A stretch of 64,000 bases of DNA, from positions 34,826 through 98,825 of the forward strand of contig JADIIU010000047.1 in NCBI GenBank assembly GCA_027603945.1, in the 5' to 3' direction. The translations under genes were made by a program, and so were the position numbers. A model generated the notes under the pieces. That model did no database searches. It saw only the letters and a program-made list of their open reading frames with translations, and was not told where the DNA came from. Each line of letters opens with the position of its first letter. Positions within the stretch are counted from its first letter, which is position 1. This DNA is from Terramyces sp. JEL0728 (taxonomy: Eukaryota > Chytridiomycota > Chytridiomycetes > Rhizophydiales > Terramycetaceae). Below, in pieces: positions 53,365 through 63,369 of this stretch.

Positions 53365-54979
53365 ATGGAATCAGAATTTGCAGCACCTAGAGTTCCAAAA
53401 CCTAAAAAACAAAATGAATTTCCGCCATTGCCGTACAAGGATCCAACATGGGCAGGACATCCACAGGACGATTATTATTTTGAAGTAATAAAGCAGGGAT
53501 CGGTATTAGGGAAATCTGGAAGAATTTCAACTTCGAAAGTTGTTGTTGGTACTCGGTTATAACAAAGGGAGGTTACCAGTGTGCGATATTGAATTGGAAC
53601 ATCCATCTGTATCCAGATATCATGCAATATTTCAGTTCAACAGTGATGGTAACGAATACCTGATTCAGGGGCATGCTTCCTATATGATTTGGGATCTAGC
53701 CATGGAACCTTTCTAAACAAAACGCAAATTGAGCCAAAGAAATATGTAAAGATAAATGTTGGCAATATGATTAGATTCGGAGCTTCAAGCAGGATATATA
53801 TCTTTCAAGGTCCAGAACAGGAAATCCAAGCTCCAAAAGCAGTTGAACCAAAAGAAGAGAAGATTAAAGTTTCATGGTACGTAGGGCTTAATTCAGGGGA
53901 TTCAAGGAAGATGCATATGAAGGTGACGAATGGGGAGAGAATCGGATACACTTGGGTCAGGAGTGTTTTTAATATCTAGAGCCAATTGACAGATCGTTGA
54001 TTGACGACAATGCATATTACTACAAAGATCCAAAGAAAGCGTTAAAAGTATTTCTAGAAGATAACGATGCTGAAATGGAAATTACCTGTGTAGAAGACGA
54101 TGAAGACGAACCAATGAAATTTATTGCCAAGCTGGAAATTACTGGTTTGCAAGGGCCGTTTGAAGCATCTGGAAGAGGGAAAAAGAAAGGCTCTGCGGAA
54201 AGGGATGCATGTCTGGAAGCATGTGCCAAACTAGACAGAATGAAGATACTAAAAGTAAAAAGCCTTGTCGAGTCTGCTTCAGAAAAAATTAAAAGGCTAA
54301 AACAGATTTATGGCGATGACGAAGAAGACGAAGGATTGTATGACAAGACCGAAGGTACACGGGATTAACTATCAGATGGAAATAAGCATGACAAGAACCG
54401 TATCATGACATTGGAATCGCTAACTGAAAAAAGGAATACCCTTTTAAACTCCATTGCGATATTGGAAAAGGAATTGAGACAGACATGTAATTTTTACTGA
54501 CTGTAGCTGCAAACGGAACAAATGAAAACGATTCCGAGGATGAACTGGACAAGTACATGAGTGAAATCAATGTAAAGATGTCAACAGAGGCCAGATTAAA
54601 AAAAGAGAAAGAGGCAAACAAGTTGCGTGCAGAACTGGCAAATACAGATAAATTATTGAAAATAGCTACACCACAATCCGATAGTTCACTTTTATATTCT
54701 TCGGTGGTACAAGAGAAAAAGGTGATAGTCTATGCAGAAGAATTTGTAAAGGAATCAGCCAACACCTTGAACACAAGCAATCCAAACCCTAATAAAAGAG
54801 CTCATGAGCAAGACGAAGAGCAGGCTACTGGAAAGCAGCGCAAGCGGGCATCGATGGTGCCTACTAAAGAAACAATGCAGCAACACTATGACTCTGAAGA
54901 TGTGGTAGATGTGGTTTACGGCAAGTCTGATATTAAAGCAGAAGATCTCAAAAAGCTACAGTCTTCGTATGGTTATTAA
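53365..54979 (+). CDS. kanadaptin (SLC4A1AP)-like FHA/dsRBD protein
   Basis: Seven exons with introns of 19, 20, 20, 24, 21 and 20 nt (53549-53567, 53649-53668, 53877-53896, 53956-53979, 54355-54375, 54487-54506) give 496 aa. Layout: PPLPYKDPTWAG...YYFEVIK, FHA domain (VVVGRLPVCDIELEHPSVSRYHA, given by key parts; FLYDLGSSHGTFLNK), a dsRNA-binding-like domain (YYYKDPKKALKVFLE, AKLEITGLQGPFEASGRGKKKGSAERDA in pattern), then coiled coil and DELDKYM. Kanadaptin is nuclear and linked to RNA processing. FHA residues fall on both sides of the second intron, so splicing is required for the fold. Confidence 0.87.
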
Positions 54980-55038
54980 TATTTGCAATTCTTTATAATT
55001 TTTCCGTTGGGTTGGTTTTTCTCTCAAAAATTCGTAAC

Positions 55039-56016
55039 ATGAAAGACAAATTGAAATTTACTGACAATGAAGAAGTATTATGCTTTCACGGACCATTGAT
55101 CTACGATGCAAAGGTACCTGCTTCCCAATTCATATTAGATCCTCAAAGCAGAATATTGGGAAAACAGAACTGATCTCGAGGACGGAGGATATTATTTTAT
55201 ACACTACAAAGGATGGAAGCCATCGTAAGTAGTTTTTAACCAAAGCTGGGATGAATGGGTCCCAGAAGAGAGGATATTCAAGTTCACTGAGGAGAATAAA
55301 CAAAGACAGTTAGAGTTACGTGCATCGATGACTGCCAAACAACACAAAGCACCAGCGGAAAAGAAGATCATAGATACAGCGGCAAAAGATAGGAAACGAA
55401 GGAGAGAATCTATCGCTGACAAGGTTTCTTTAATTTCATCGCAGGAGGACGATTATTTGAAAAAACCTGAAATTAAAATATCAGTGCCTGAAAGTTTAAA
55501 GTCGCAATTGGTTGAGGACTGGGAGCAAGTTACAAAGAACCAAAAAGTAGTCTTTATTTTACCTAGCTGCTTCCGCTTCCTGCCGAAACCCCAATTGTCG
55601 AAATCTTGGACAGTTTCTTTACTCATTACAGGGAAAATGGAAAGAGAAAGAAGGACGGCCAAGAAGATTCAATGCACCAGGTAGTAGAGGGACTCAAAGT
55701 GTATTTTGAAAAAGCACTGGGCAGTATACTTCTCTACAGAAACGAACGCCAGCAATATATTCAAATCCAGAAAAATCACCCCGACAAATCTATTAGTGAA
55801 ATCTACGGGGTGCATCACTTACTACGCTTATTTGGCAAGATTCTCTCTAACATAGTTCAATTACCCACCCTTATTGCACATACTAATATGGATCAGGAGG
55901 CTGTCAACATCCTTAAAGATCATTTTTCTACATTCTTGTTGTACCTGCAGGAGAACCAAGAGTCGCTGTTTAATGTAGATTACGAAGCAGCTATTCCAGA
56001 GTACTTGTCAAAATAA
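55039..56016 (+). CDS. MRG15/Eaf3-like chromodomain protein
   Basis: Exons 55039-55113, 55139-55224, 55246-55546 and 55567-56016 (introns 25, 21 and 20 nt) give 303 aa. The chromo barrel reads DNEEVLCFHGPLIYDAKIL and [22 protein letters not shown]; the MRG domain carries LPAETPIVEILDSFFTHY, LLYRNERQQY and YGVHHLLRLFGKI. MRG15 reads H3K36 methylation in NuA4 and Sin3 complexes. The second intron splits the Ser codon of KPSWDEW and is a clear proof of a 21-nt intron. Confidence 0.92.
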
Positions 56017-56048
56017 ATGGCTCGATAAGCAAAGTTTATTAATTACAT

Positions 56049-57741
56049 TTATGCATTTGGTCTACTTTGACTCGTCAATAAAAGTGAATGTCGCGAAGGG
56101 GACCCGTCTCTATTTAGCTCTAAAGTTTTCTTTCCGAATATTGGTTTAAGGTATCGTCTATCAAAGTTGAGGAACCAATGGTCTGGAAGTCTAGTTGAAA
56201 GGATATCTGAATCTTGACTGGCAATGTCGTCCATATCTTCATTTTCTGTCAAGTCGGTTTCTAGTTCATTTTCTAGAGTTACTCCAGTTTTAATTTGCAA
56301 GTAACTTAGTGCAAATGGTGTTGTTCCACCGAGAATAATTACACTGATCACGCAAACGACAAGAATCGTGGTTTGGATTGCTTCTTTTTCTACACCTTCT
56401 ACTTCAAAGGAAAGAGCAAAAGCAATCGCGCCTCTTAATCCTGCCCACCAAATCATTAATTGATGGTTCTTTGGGATCTTTGCTTCAGTCCTAGTCGGAT
56501 CTGTAAATTTCGCATGGAGGTTGATTAACTGGGCAAGAGGAGCTACAGATAAATATCTGGCCACCATAATAATAATCTATGTTAAATATAATTGCACCAA
56601 TGTGAAAAGGATCAGCAGTGGCAAGAATCTTTGATCAGTCTTGGTGAATAGCGCTACTCCGAGATATATAAAAATAAAGTTTTCAGATAGCTGCGATAGT
56701 ACTCGAAACATATTCTTTGTAGTCTGTCTGCTAGTCATACTCATATTGTCATACGCATAGTGCTTCATTACTATTCCGCAGAATAAAAGCGAGACAATTC
56801 CAGAAAACTGCATGGCATTTGACAATAGATACGACGAGTAAGCCTGGAGAACAATCAATGAAGATTCCAACGAAGGATAATGCTGCAGGCTCGAATATTT
56901 CAGCATCATTGCAATTCCTAATCCGAGAATAACGCCAATCAGAATTGATCCTAGAAAGACTGCAAAGAATGAGAGACTTGCCCCCACTATTGCTCCTGTT
57001 CCTAAATCCTGCCCTCGTAGTTTTCCGAGAGTCCTATCGTTAGCCATTACTTACGAAAACAAAACTATAGCAACGGAATCATTCAACAGACTTTCTCCAA
57101 ATATAATTGCATACAGCTTAGAATCGACTTTAAGCTGATGGAATATTGATAGTATAGTAACAGGGTCAGTGGAAGATAAAATAGCTCCGATTATGATACA
57201 GTCCAGAGCATCAATCTGAAGCCCATGCAATCCAAGGCAGACTAATGCATAAAGCAATGCGCTATATTAATTGGCATCTACCCTATAACCAGAGTGGAAA
57301 TAAATGTTCCGACAAGCGAGAAAATCAGAATCGCTCCAATGTTTTTGAAAAAGTTTTGCTTGGTTAATTCAAACTTACTCTATGCATGTCATATCCTGAA
57401 TTCAATATAATTGGGGGTAACAGCAGGTTGAAAAAGTAGGAATGATCAAAAGTGACTAATCCAATAATTTGCGAATTAGAAGTTGAAAGTAGCCGGATAA
57501 TTAGTCCTACACTCATTCCGAGGAATATTGATACCACTGTCTCATGAATGATTCGAATTTGTTTGCGCTGCAAGACATAGCTCGTCCAAAGGATGCAGTA
57601 TAGCAATGTGAGCAATAATAGAATTGCGACTGAGGTATTAACTTCTTCTTCTGGAACTGACGGCGTGGGAAGGTTTGTTGGTGTTGGTGTTGCGCTGATT
57701 GCAATTATATCGACAATTGTTGTATTTGTCGAATTAGACAT
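56049..57741 (-). CDS. Na+/H+ exchanger (CPA1/NHE family)
   Basis: Exons 57741-57379, 57358-57282, 57261-57055, 57033-56598 and 56576-56049, with introns of 20, 20, 21 and 21 nt, give 536 aa. Conserved features: [48 protein letters not shown] (the ND pair for cation translocation) and a [12 protein letters not shown] segment with the conserved Arg. About twelve helices are visible. The short acidic tail resembles endosomal NHE6/9 or Nhx1 types, so Golgi/endosome pH control is likely. Confidence 0.9.
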
Positions 57742-57885
57742 GTTTTCGCAAGTAATTTCAGGCTGAAATCAAACGTGCTTGTTGTCACAGGGTCACGTGT
57801 GCCGAAGTGCTCTGATAAACCGTGAAAGGTATTTTGAATTTGATTGGCTAGTCGCATTGGACAAAACTGCATGTCCAGAACAGGA

Positions 57886-58077
57886 ACCAAAAGCGTGAAA
57901 TAAATGTTTATTAAAAAAAGAATGACTCTTTATGAACATTGCCTTGTGGATATCCTGTTTCTTTGCTCCATTTTGCTACATCTTTCATCATAGCTACTGG
58001 TCCGCAGACGTACAGGTGAGTACCTTCTTTCCATTCAGGAATATCATTAATTGATATTCTTCTGTTAAATACCTGTA
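57886..58077 (-). pseudogene. truncated duplicate of the 3' end of the flavin oxidoreductase gene
   Basis: About 180 bp here repeat the last codons and 3' flank of the gene at 58317-60131 with only a few substitutions; the peptide from VFNRRISIND to the stop (HKESFFF) is unchanged. The similarity ends abruptly at about 58075. The region 58077-58262 between the copies is unrelated and holds a plus-strand frame (GTYRELIKKIPDSEF...) that looks like a fragment of another gene. Confidence 0.75.
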
Positions 58078-58316
58078 TGGGAACATATCGAGAACTAATC
58101 AAGAAAATACCAGACTCGGAGTTTGAAAATAAAATTATTGCAACAATAAAGCGAGGGTTGGACGACAATTCATCCGACTCCAGTAAGAGGAGCAGAAATT
58201 CACAAGAACAAAAGGATTTTCGGAAAGGGTTGCAATTACATGTGACGATAAATGCATGGTAACCGGAGAAAGTACATGGAAGGCATGAACCAAAAGCGTT
58301 GAAATAAAATGTTTAT

Positions 58317-60131
58317 TTAAAAAAAGAATGACTCTTTATGAACATTACCTTGTGGATATCCTGTTTCTTTGCTCCATTTTGCTACATCCTTCATCATAGC
58401 TACTGGTCCACAGACGTACAAGTGAGTACCTTCTTTCCATTCAGGAATATCATTAATTGATATTCTTCTGTTAAATACCTGTATTTGATCGTGTTGATGT
58501 TTATGAGATGAATCAAACATTTTGATGTTGGTTACCGATCTTTTGTTTAAAATTAGATTCAAGAGTGCAAATTCATCTTTTCGACCGGCAAACAAGAATT
58601 GAATCGAGATATTCTGCAACTTTGCGTTTTCAATTGCTGCTACCATGGACAAGAACGGAGTGATTCCAATTCCACCGGCGACAAATACTAAATTTGAAGG
58701 AATATTGTTTTGTTGGTCAAAGCAACTGAAATCGCCTCCAGATCCAACATATCGCGGCTGTACTTGGCGCTGGATGGAATCTGAATGATGCAAAAACGAA
58801 GAAATCAGTCCAGTTGGAACATGTTTGATTGTGCATGAAATAACGTCTGTCGGTACAAACTCTCTACCATCAAACGCTGGAGAGGAAGAAATGGTCCAAG
58901 TTCTAATCTTGTCATCATTCAATGATTGGGGATTACCATTATTCATGTGTCGATATTTGATATTGATCAGTGTTGAAAAATCAAGAATAATATATCCACC
59001 TGGCTTGAATTTGATTTTTTCAGATAGTCTAAATGTAAATGTTGAAATTTGACTGGTTAATTTTTCAACACTGATCAATTGTGCAACTGAGCCTTGAGTT
59101 GGAGCTGGTTGACCCATTTCCTTTAATTCAGAACAAAGGTAGCGCAACGGCGGATTGTATGGAGAAAATGACTCTTCTCCCACCAATTCTAATCCTAAAG
59201 CCTTTCTAATTAATACATATCCTGTGATTCTGATTCTGGTGATCAAACTAGTTCTTGGCATAATAGCATCCGCATCTTCATTATACAGATTTTCTGCTTC
59301 ACCTGTTATATACAATACATCTCCGGTATGAAAGTTTGGAAAGACCATGCCCGCTACTTTGTCTGACTGCACATTTCCCAAGGATTGATAGAACCTATTT
59401 CCAGAATAATCAGGCAAGATAACAAAAGATTGATCGCCTTCGATAAAAGACCGGACAAACCCTTTCAGACCTCCCCTGTGATTCATTCCCAAATCAGAGT
59501 TTCTGGCATCTTGGTCATTATGTCTAGTAGCTAAAAAGATTGTACTGGCTTGGTTGATAATATTACGACATTCTTGGTCCAAAACAACTTTTCCAGCATT
59601 CATCTGATCGTGAACCACCTGTTCCTTTCGTTCAATTCTCTTCAATTGCCTAACAGTAATGTACTTTGGGCAATTGCCCATGTTTTCATTGGTTAGTAGC
59701 TGCATTCCAATCGAGCAATCTCGTACATTGAATTCATTAATCACTCCAGCAACTTTGTTTCTTCTTCTGTTTGTAAAATCAACGCCAACACCAGCAAATC
59801 TTTTAGTATCGGAATTGAAAGTTAAGCATTGCAAGAACGGATCACTTTTAGCTAAATCAACACCAACATTCAGTTGAAAAGGATTTACAGCATCTATCAT
59901 TGTATTTGGATTTCCAACAATCAGAGTACACCACGGTCGACCAAAAGAATCCAAAGTCGCTATTCCAAAATAAGTCAAATTTGAAAAAAAGTCTGCATGC
60001 TGCATTGGCATATCATCATTGGTAATTCTGGGAATAACTGTAGATATTTCCAAAGGCACGTGTCTTTTTTGTTGCACAAAGATCTCCCCAGCGTGTTGTT
60101 CGTGATGGCTCTTTAAATGATTCAATAGCAT
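58317..60131 (-). CDS. two-domain oxidoreductase: PNPOx-like FMN domain fused to FAD/NAD(P) reductase
   Basis: Intronless, 604 aa. The N-terminal half (to about 300) has split-barrel flavin-binding features (FFSNLTYFGIATLDSFGRPWCTLIVG, in outline; FIEGDQSFVILPDYSGNRFYQSLGN). The C-terminal half is a ferredoxin-reductase module: RTWTISSSP for FAD, VFVAGGIGITPFLSM for NAD(P), and YVCGPVAMM near the end. Fusions of this kind occur in fungi and bacteria but remain poorly characterised; a stress or nitric-oxide-related reductase role is possible. No heme-binding globin domain is present, so it is not a flavohaemoglobin. Confidence 0.82.
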   Translation of the reverse strand: MLLNHLKSHHEQHAGEIFVQQKRHVPLEISTVIPRITNDDMPMQHADFFSNLTYFGIATLDSFGRPWCTLIVGNPNTMIDAVNPFQLNVGVDLAKSDPFLQCLTFNSDTKRFAGVGVDFTNRRRNKVAGVINEFNVRDCSIGMQLLTNENMGNCPKYITVRQLKRIERKEQVVHDQMNAGKVVLDQECRNIINQASTIFLATRHNDQDARNSDLGMNHRGGLKGFVRSFIEGDQSFVILPDYSGNRFYQSLGNVQSDKVAGMVFPNFHTGDVLYITGEAENLYNEDADAIMPRTSLITRIRITGYVLIRKALGLELVGEESFSPYNPPLRYLCSELKEMGQPAPTQGSVAQLISVEKLTSQISTFTFRLSEKIKFKPGGYIILDFSTLINIKYRHMNNGNPQSLNDDKIRTWTISSSPAFDGREFVPTDVISCTIKHVPTGLISSFLHHSDSIQRQVQPRYVGSGGDFSCFDQQNNIPSNLVFVAGGIGITPFLSMVAAIENAKLQNISIQFLFAGRKDEFALLNLILNKRSVTNIKMFDSSHKHQHDQIQVFNRRISINDIPEWKEGTHLYVCGPVAMMKDVAKWSKETGYPQGNVHKESFFF

Positions 60132-60659
60132 TCTGTGTTTTTACGAAATTTACTGTTTTTATTTTCCACGACGGAAAAATATTTTTCCACTTATTTCTCC
60201 GCAGATGTCAAAACACAAAAATTTTCATCTGTAAACAGCTAGAAAATTGTCAGACAACAGGTTGGTCGCGTTCGGTAGAACTGCAGTATCCACTCTGAAT
60301 TAAACCTTCCAGCCCTAGCCATCTCTTTCCGAGCGAGCTCTCCATTTGCTACGTATTCGTTTATCCATCTATACACAGATGACTTGCCTTTCTGTAGACA
60401 ATGCACAAATCGGCGACAGGAAAGCCAAGATAAAAATATCCGTATAGGAGGTGATACTATGATGTTAGTAAGCATGTTTTACTTTGACAGCGTTGGATGC
60501 ATGCGACTTTACTATTTTGGTGATCATTTTTCAAAGTGTGAAATTTCGTGCGTAATTTCAAAAGTGCATAAAATTTTTTTATTGAATTCCCATTTGGAAC
60601 CGACGCAGCAAATACAACATCCGAAAATTATTTTTCACTTTTTGAAGGTAGCACTAGGA
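60132..60659. other. intergenic region with transposase debris
   Basis: Holds the oxidoreductase promoter (60132-60238, minus strand), the degraded transposase piece at 60239-60475, and the 5' flank of the GPCR-like gene. No other feature supported. Confidence 0.5.
60239..60475 (-). mobile_element. remnant of a Tc1/IS630-like transposase N-terminus
   Basis: A 78-codon frame contains a helix-turn-helix-like GKSSVYRWINEYVANGEL followed by a phrase resembling the start of a DDE domain (EWILQFYRTRPTCCL). No further DDE residues, terminal repeats or full-length frame are present, so this is at most a fragment. Assignment is by pattern only. Confidence 0.35.
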
Positions 60660-61469
60660 ATGAATCCACTAAGCGATGATGAATACAACAGAGTGCTGAT
60701 TGTAACGACCACCTTCAATGTGCTGAGTATTGTTCTCTGTGCAATCGCGGTGGCAATTCAACTGAAAACAAAAAACTCCGAATTGAATTCCAAGCTTGTA
60801 GCAGCATTACTGATTGGAGAAATATTTTATCAAATCGGCCAGATACCGTCGAATTGGTTAACATATCCTGGATTTTGGTGCGGTGTTTCTGGATGGGCCT
60901 ATATTGCATTCTCCAATGTTACAATGTTTTGTGTGCTGGCAATAGCTCTCAACATTATTTACACTCTATATCAGAAAAGACAAATTTCTGAAGAATTTCA
61001 TTTCATAATGACTGTAGCACCTACCAGTGCGGGGTTGATCACTGGCTCCCTACCACTGATTGTCAACGGATATGGATTCAATGCTCAAGTGGGTTCATGT
61101 TACTACACCGAAGCGCTGTTTAATAGTTACTGGCCGTGGATCACCCGCAACCTGTGGATTATCATATCTATCGTCGCTGGAGTGGCTACTGCTGTTGTTG
61201 TGGCAATCTCGGTAAAATCCCTACAGTTTAGATTCTCCAATGATTCATTCTCTGGATATGCTATACTGCGGGCAATGTGTTATCCAGCCGTACTCTTGAT
61301 CACCCAGGTTCCTACAATTATTCAGCTTTTTTATCAGGACTCTGCAATTCTGCTTATCCTTGCATACACGCAGCCAGCGCTTCAAGGTGTCCTTCATGCC
61401 CTTATTTACCTTACTTCACCATCATTCAAGAAAGATTTGACGGCAGGACACAGCGTAGCCAGCGATTAG
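60660..61469 (+). CDS. seven-transmembrane GPCR-like receptor
   Basis: 269 aa from the ATG at 60660 (upstream codons to 60384 are open but unlike coding sequence). Seven helices are clear: about 15-37, 47-66, 78-104, 116-137, 160-187, 203-225 and 230-255. A Cys before helix 3 (FWCGVSGW) and one in loop 2 (VGSCYYTE) would form the usual disulfide. A basic, Ser-containing tail follows helix 7 (TSPSFKKDL). It resembles cAMP-receptor/secretin-like or glucose-sensor GPCRs of fungi and amoebae; no ligand can be proposed. Confidence 0.75.
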   Translation: MNPLSDDEYNRVLIVTTTFNVLSIVLCAIAVAIQLKTKNSELNSKLVAALLIGEIFYQIGQIPSNWLTYPGFWCGVSGWAYIAFSNVTMFCVLAIALNIIYTLYQKRQISEEFHFIMTVAPTSAGLITGSLPLIVNGYGFNAQVGSCYYTEALFNSYWPWITRNLWIIISIVAGVATAVVVAISVKSLQFRFSNDSFSGYAILRAMCYPAVLLITQVPTIIQLFYQDSAILLILAYTQPALQGVLHALIYLTSPSFKKDLTAGHSVASD

Positions 61470-61587
61470 GGTTCCGCAAATTCAAATTTACCACAATCTT
61501 TGAGTAATTGAATTCGATCAAATAATTGAAAGATAGACGATTTGAACTTTAAATCTTTCGACTCTGGTCAGCAAAGCAATTCTCTAA

Positions 61588-61947
61588 ATGGCAGATCTTA
61601 CGCCGAACGAATCGGCCTCAAATATTACGTCAAAAATCAATCCGATATTAACGGCATTCCATACTAGTGATGATAAAAAAGACAATTGTTGGTTAAAATA
61701 TCCGATAATTGAGACGATATCCGCGACTGGATACAATATTGGGTATAACCATAACGGGTTTGTTTTCCACGTATCATTTGCATCCAGCATCACTGCCTTC
61801 AATCTGATGATATACGCAAACTCCAAACAGCACGTATTAGTTTTGAAACTCTGTCCTGGCGTGATTTTGGCATTGCTACCAACCAATCAAACGTCAAATG
61901 TTGGATGTTGGAGTGGACAAGCCGTTTTTAAATTATATTACGAGTGA
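61588..61947 (+). CDS. unknown 119-aa protein
   Basis: Single-exon frame of 119 aa. The pattern (LILCPGVILALL-like LKLCPGVILALLPTN and a preceding beta-rich segment) suggests a small alpha/beta domain, possibly a proteasome-assembly-chaperone or profilin-like fold, but no family is recognisable. No TATA or AATAAA at the canonical distances. Confidence 0.4.
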   Translation: MADLTPNESASNITSKINPILTAFHTSDDKKDNCWLKYPIIETISATGYNIGYNHNGFVFHVSFASSITAFNLMIYANSKQHVLVLKLCPGVILALLPTNQTSNVGCWSGQAVFKLYYE

Positions 61948-62248
61948 ATGGTTTATTACTGTTGATGAAATACTAAAGTTTCAAGAGATCTATGTGCCAA
62001 ATGGATTGCTAGTGCTTGGAAAGATATAAAACGCGAGCCATTGAAATGAGAGACCAATATGGTATAAAATAACAGTGGCGCTCAGCTTAAAAAAGCTAAT
62101 AATAAATACTTCTCCTTATTATTTTATTAATAAATAATATTAACTCAATTTAAGAAGCAAAATCACAAGAGAATTACAGAGTAACATACTACCGTCTCAC
62201 TCAATGAGGATCGATACACCCAAGACGATGATATGGTCTAATGCATTT
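61948..62248. other. spacer before the hAT fragments
   Basis: AT-rich, with polyadenylation-like AATAAT/AATAAA runs around 62100-62150. No gene supported. Confidence 0.4.
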
Positions 62249-62322
62249 GAAGCAATACAATATAGAGAAGTTATTTCAGATACTATATATAGACACAAGG
62301 ATAATGACCTTATCAAATTACT
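62249..62322 (+). mobile_element. short hAT transposase fragment (plus orientation)
   Basis: Encodes AIQYREVISDTIYRHKDNDL, the same peptide found in the minus-strand copy at about 62400-62480; the DNA match is near-perfect and inverted. Confidence 0.6.
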
Positions 62323-62370
62323 GTTGGTGTTTGAAAACTTCAAATCCAAACGTTGATTTTAAACATTTGA

Positions 62371-63037
62371 TCAAATTCGAATCATGCAGTCCCAATCGCT
62401 GTCGTTCAACAGTAATTTGATAAGGTCATTATCCTTGTGTCTATATATAGTATCTGAAATAACTTCTCTATATTGTATTGCACGATGGAGCATATCGAAA
62501 GTACTATTCCAGCGAGTGCGAACATTGATGACAGGAATCAAATATTTCAACTCCTTTTCCATGCATACTTTCTTCATCAACCTTCTAATCTTTGGTGAAT
62601 TCCTGATTTTCCTTACAATAAAAGCTAATCGAGAGAGTGCACTAACCATTTTATCGCATGATTCTGAATCTGGTTCATATTTATCCTTATCAATTGGTTG
62701 TTTAAACTGTTTCAGTATTTCCTGTGCACCAAGATTTATAACATGCGCCATACATTCTATTTGATTCCATTTAACACTAAACGCATTAGCAGGATAGTTG
62801 GCTTTGTAATACTGTTCAAGATGAGCCATCATAGTTGAGTTGTTTGATGCATTATCAGCCGTTACTCCAAGTAGTCTATCAGCAATTTCAAAGTCTTCCA
62901 AAACTTCAATCAAAGCGTCAGCCAAACTTTTTCCATCGTGCTCTTCGGTCAAAAGTTTGAATGCGAGGATTCCACTACAATTTTCCCAATTTTCATCTCA
63001 GTTTTCATCAATTATACATTCTTTGGCAGCATACTAA
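62371..63037 (-). mobile_element. broken hAT-family transposase
   Basis: The minus strand encodes 190 or so residues of a hAT transposase core: LLGVTADNASNNSTMM (the catalytic Asp and CxxC-like spacing region), CMAHVINLGAQEIL, VRTRWNSTFDMLHR (the RW motif). Upstream, the frame continues as NWENCSGILAFKLLTEEHDGK but meets a stop (about 63000). The BED finger and the C-terminal dimerisation domain are missing, so the copy is dead. Confidence 0.75.
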
Positions 63038-63107
63038 TCTTGAAATAGCAGTTTTATATTCTGGCTCCTAGACCAGATCTCTTCCACCTTTATTTATACC
63101 GCAATAT

Positions 63108-63366
63108 TCATGTTATAAATCTTGGTGCACAGGAAATACTGAAACAGAGGAAACAACCAATTGATAAGGATAAAGAAGGTAGTAAATATCATGCAAACCA
63201 TGGTTAGTGCACTCTCTCGATTAGCTTTTATTGTAAGGAAAATCAGGAATTCACCAAAGATTAGAAGGTTGATGAAGAAAGTATGCATGGAAAAGGAGTT
63301 GAAATATTTGATTCCTGTCATCAATGTTCGCACTCGCTGGAATAGTACTTTCGATATGCTCCATCG
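63108..63366 (+). mobile_element. inverted, internally deleted copy of the same hAT transposase
   Basis: The plus strand repeats HVINLGAQEILKQ..QPIDKDK, lacks the following acidic segment, and resumes at MVSALSRLAFIVRKIRNSP to RWNSTFDMLHR. It is inverted relative to 62371-63037, so the two copies form an imperfect inverted repeat of about 170 bp. Confidence 0.7.
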
Positions 63367-63369
63367 TAT

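Noticed and set aside
57911..58168. Independent small gene encoding the oxidoreductase C-terminus
   Set aside because: It is a partial duplicate without promoter or N-terminal domains; the upstream part of that frame is unrelated antisense sequence.
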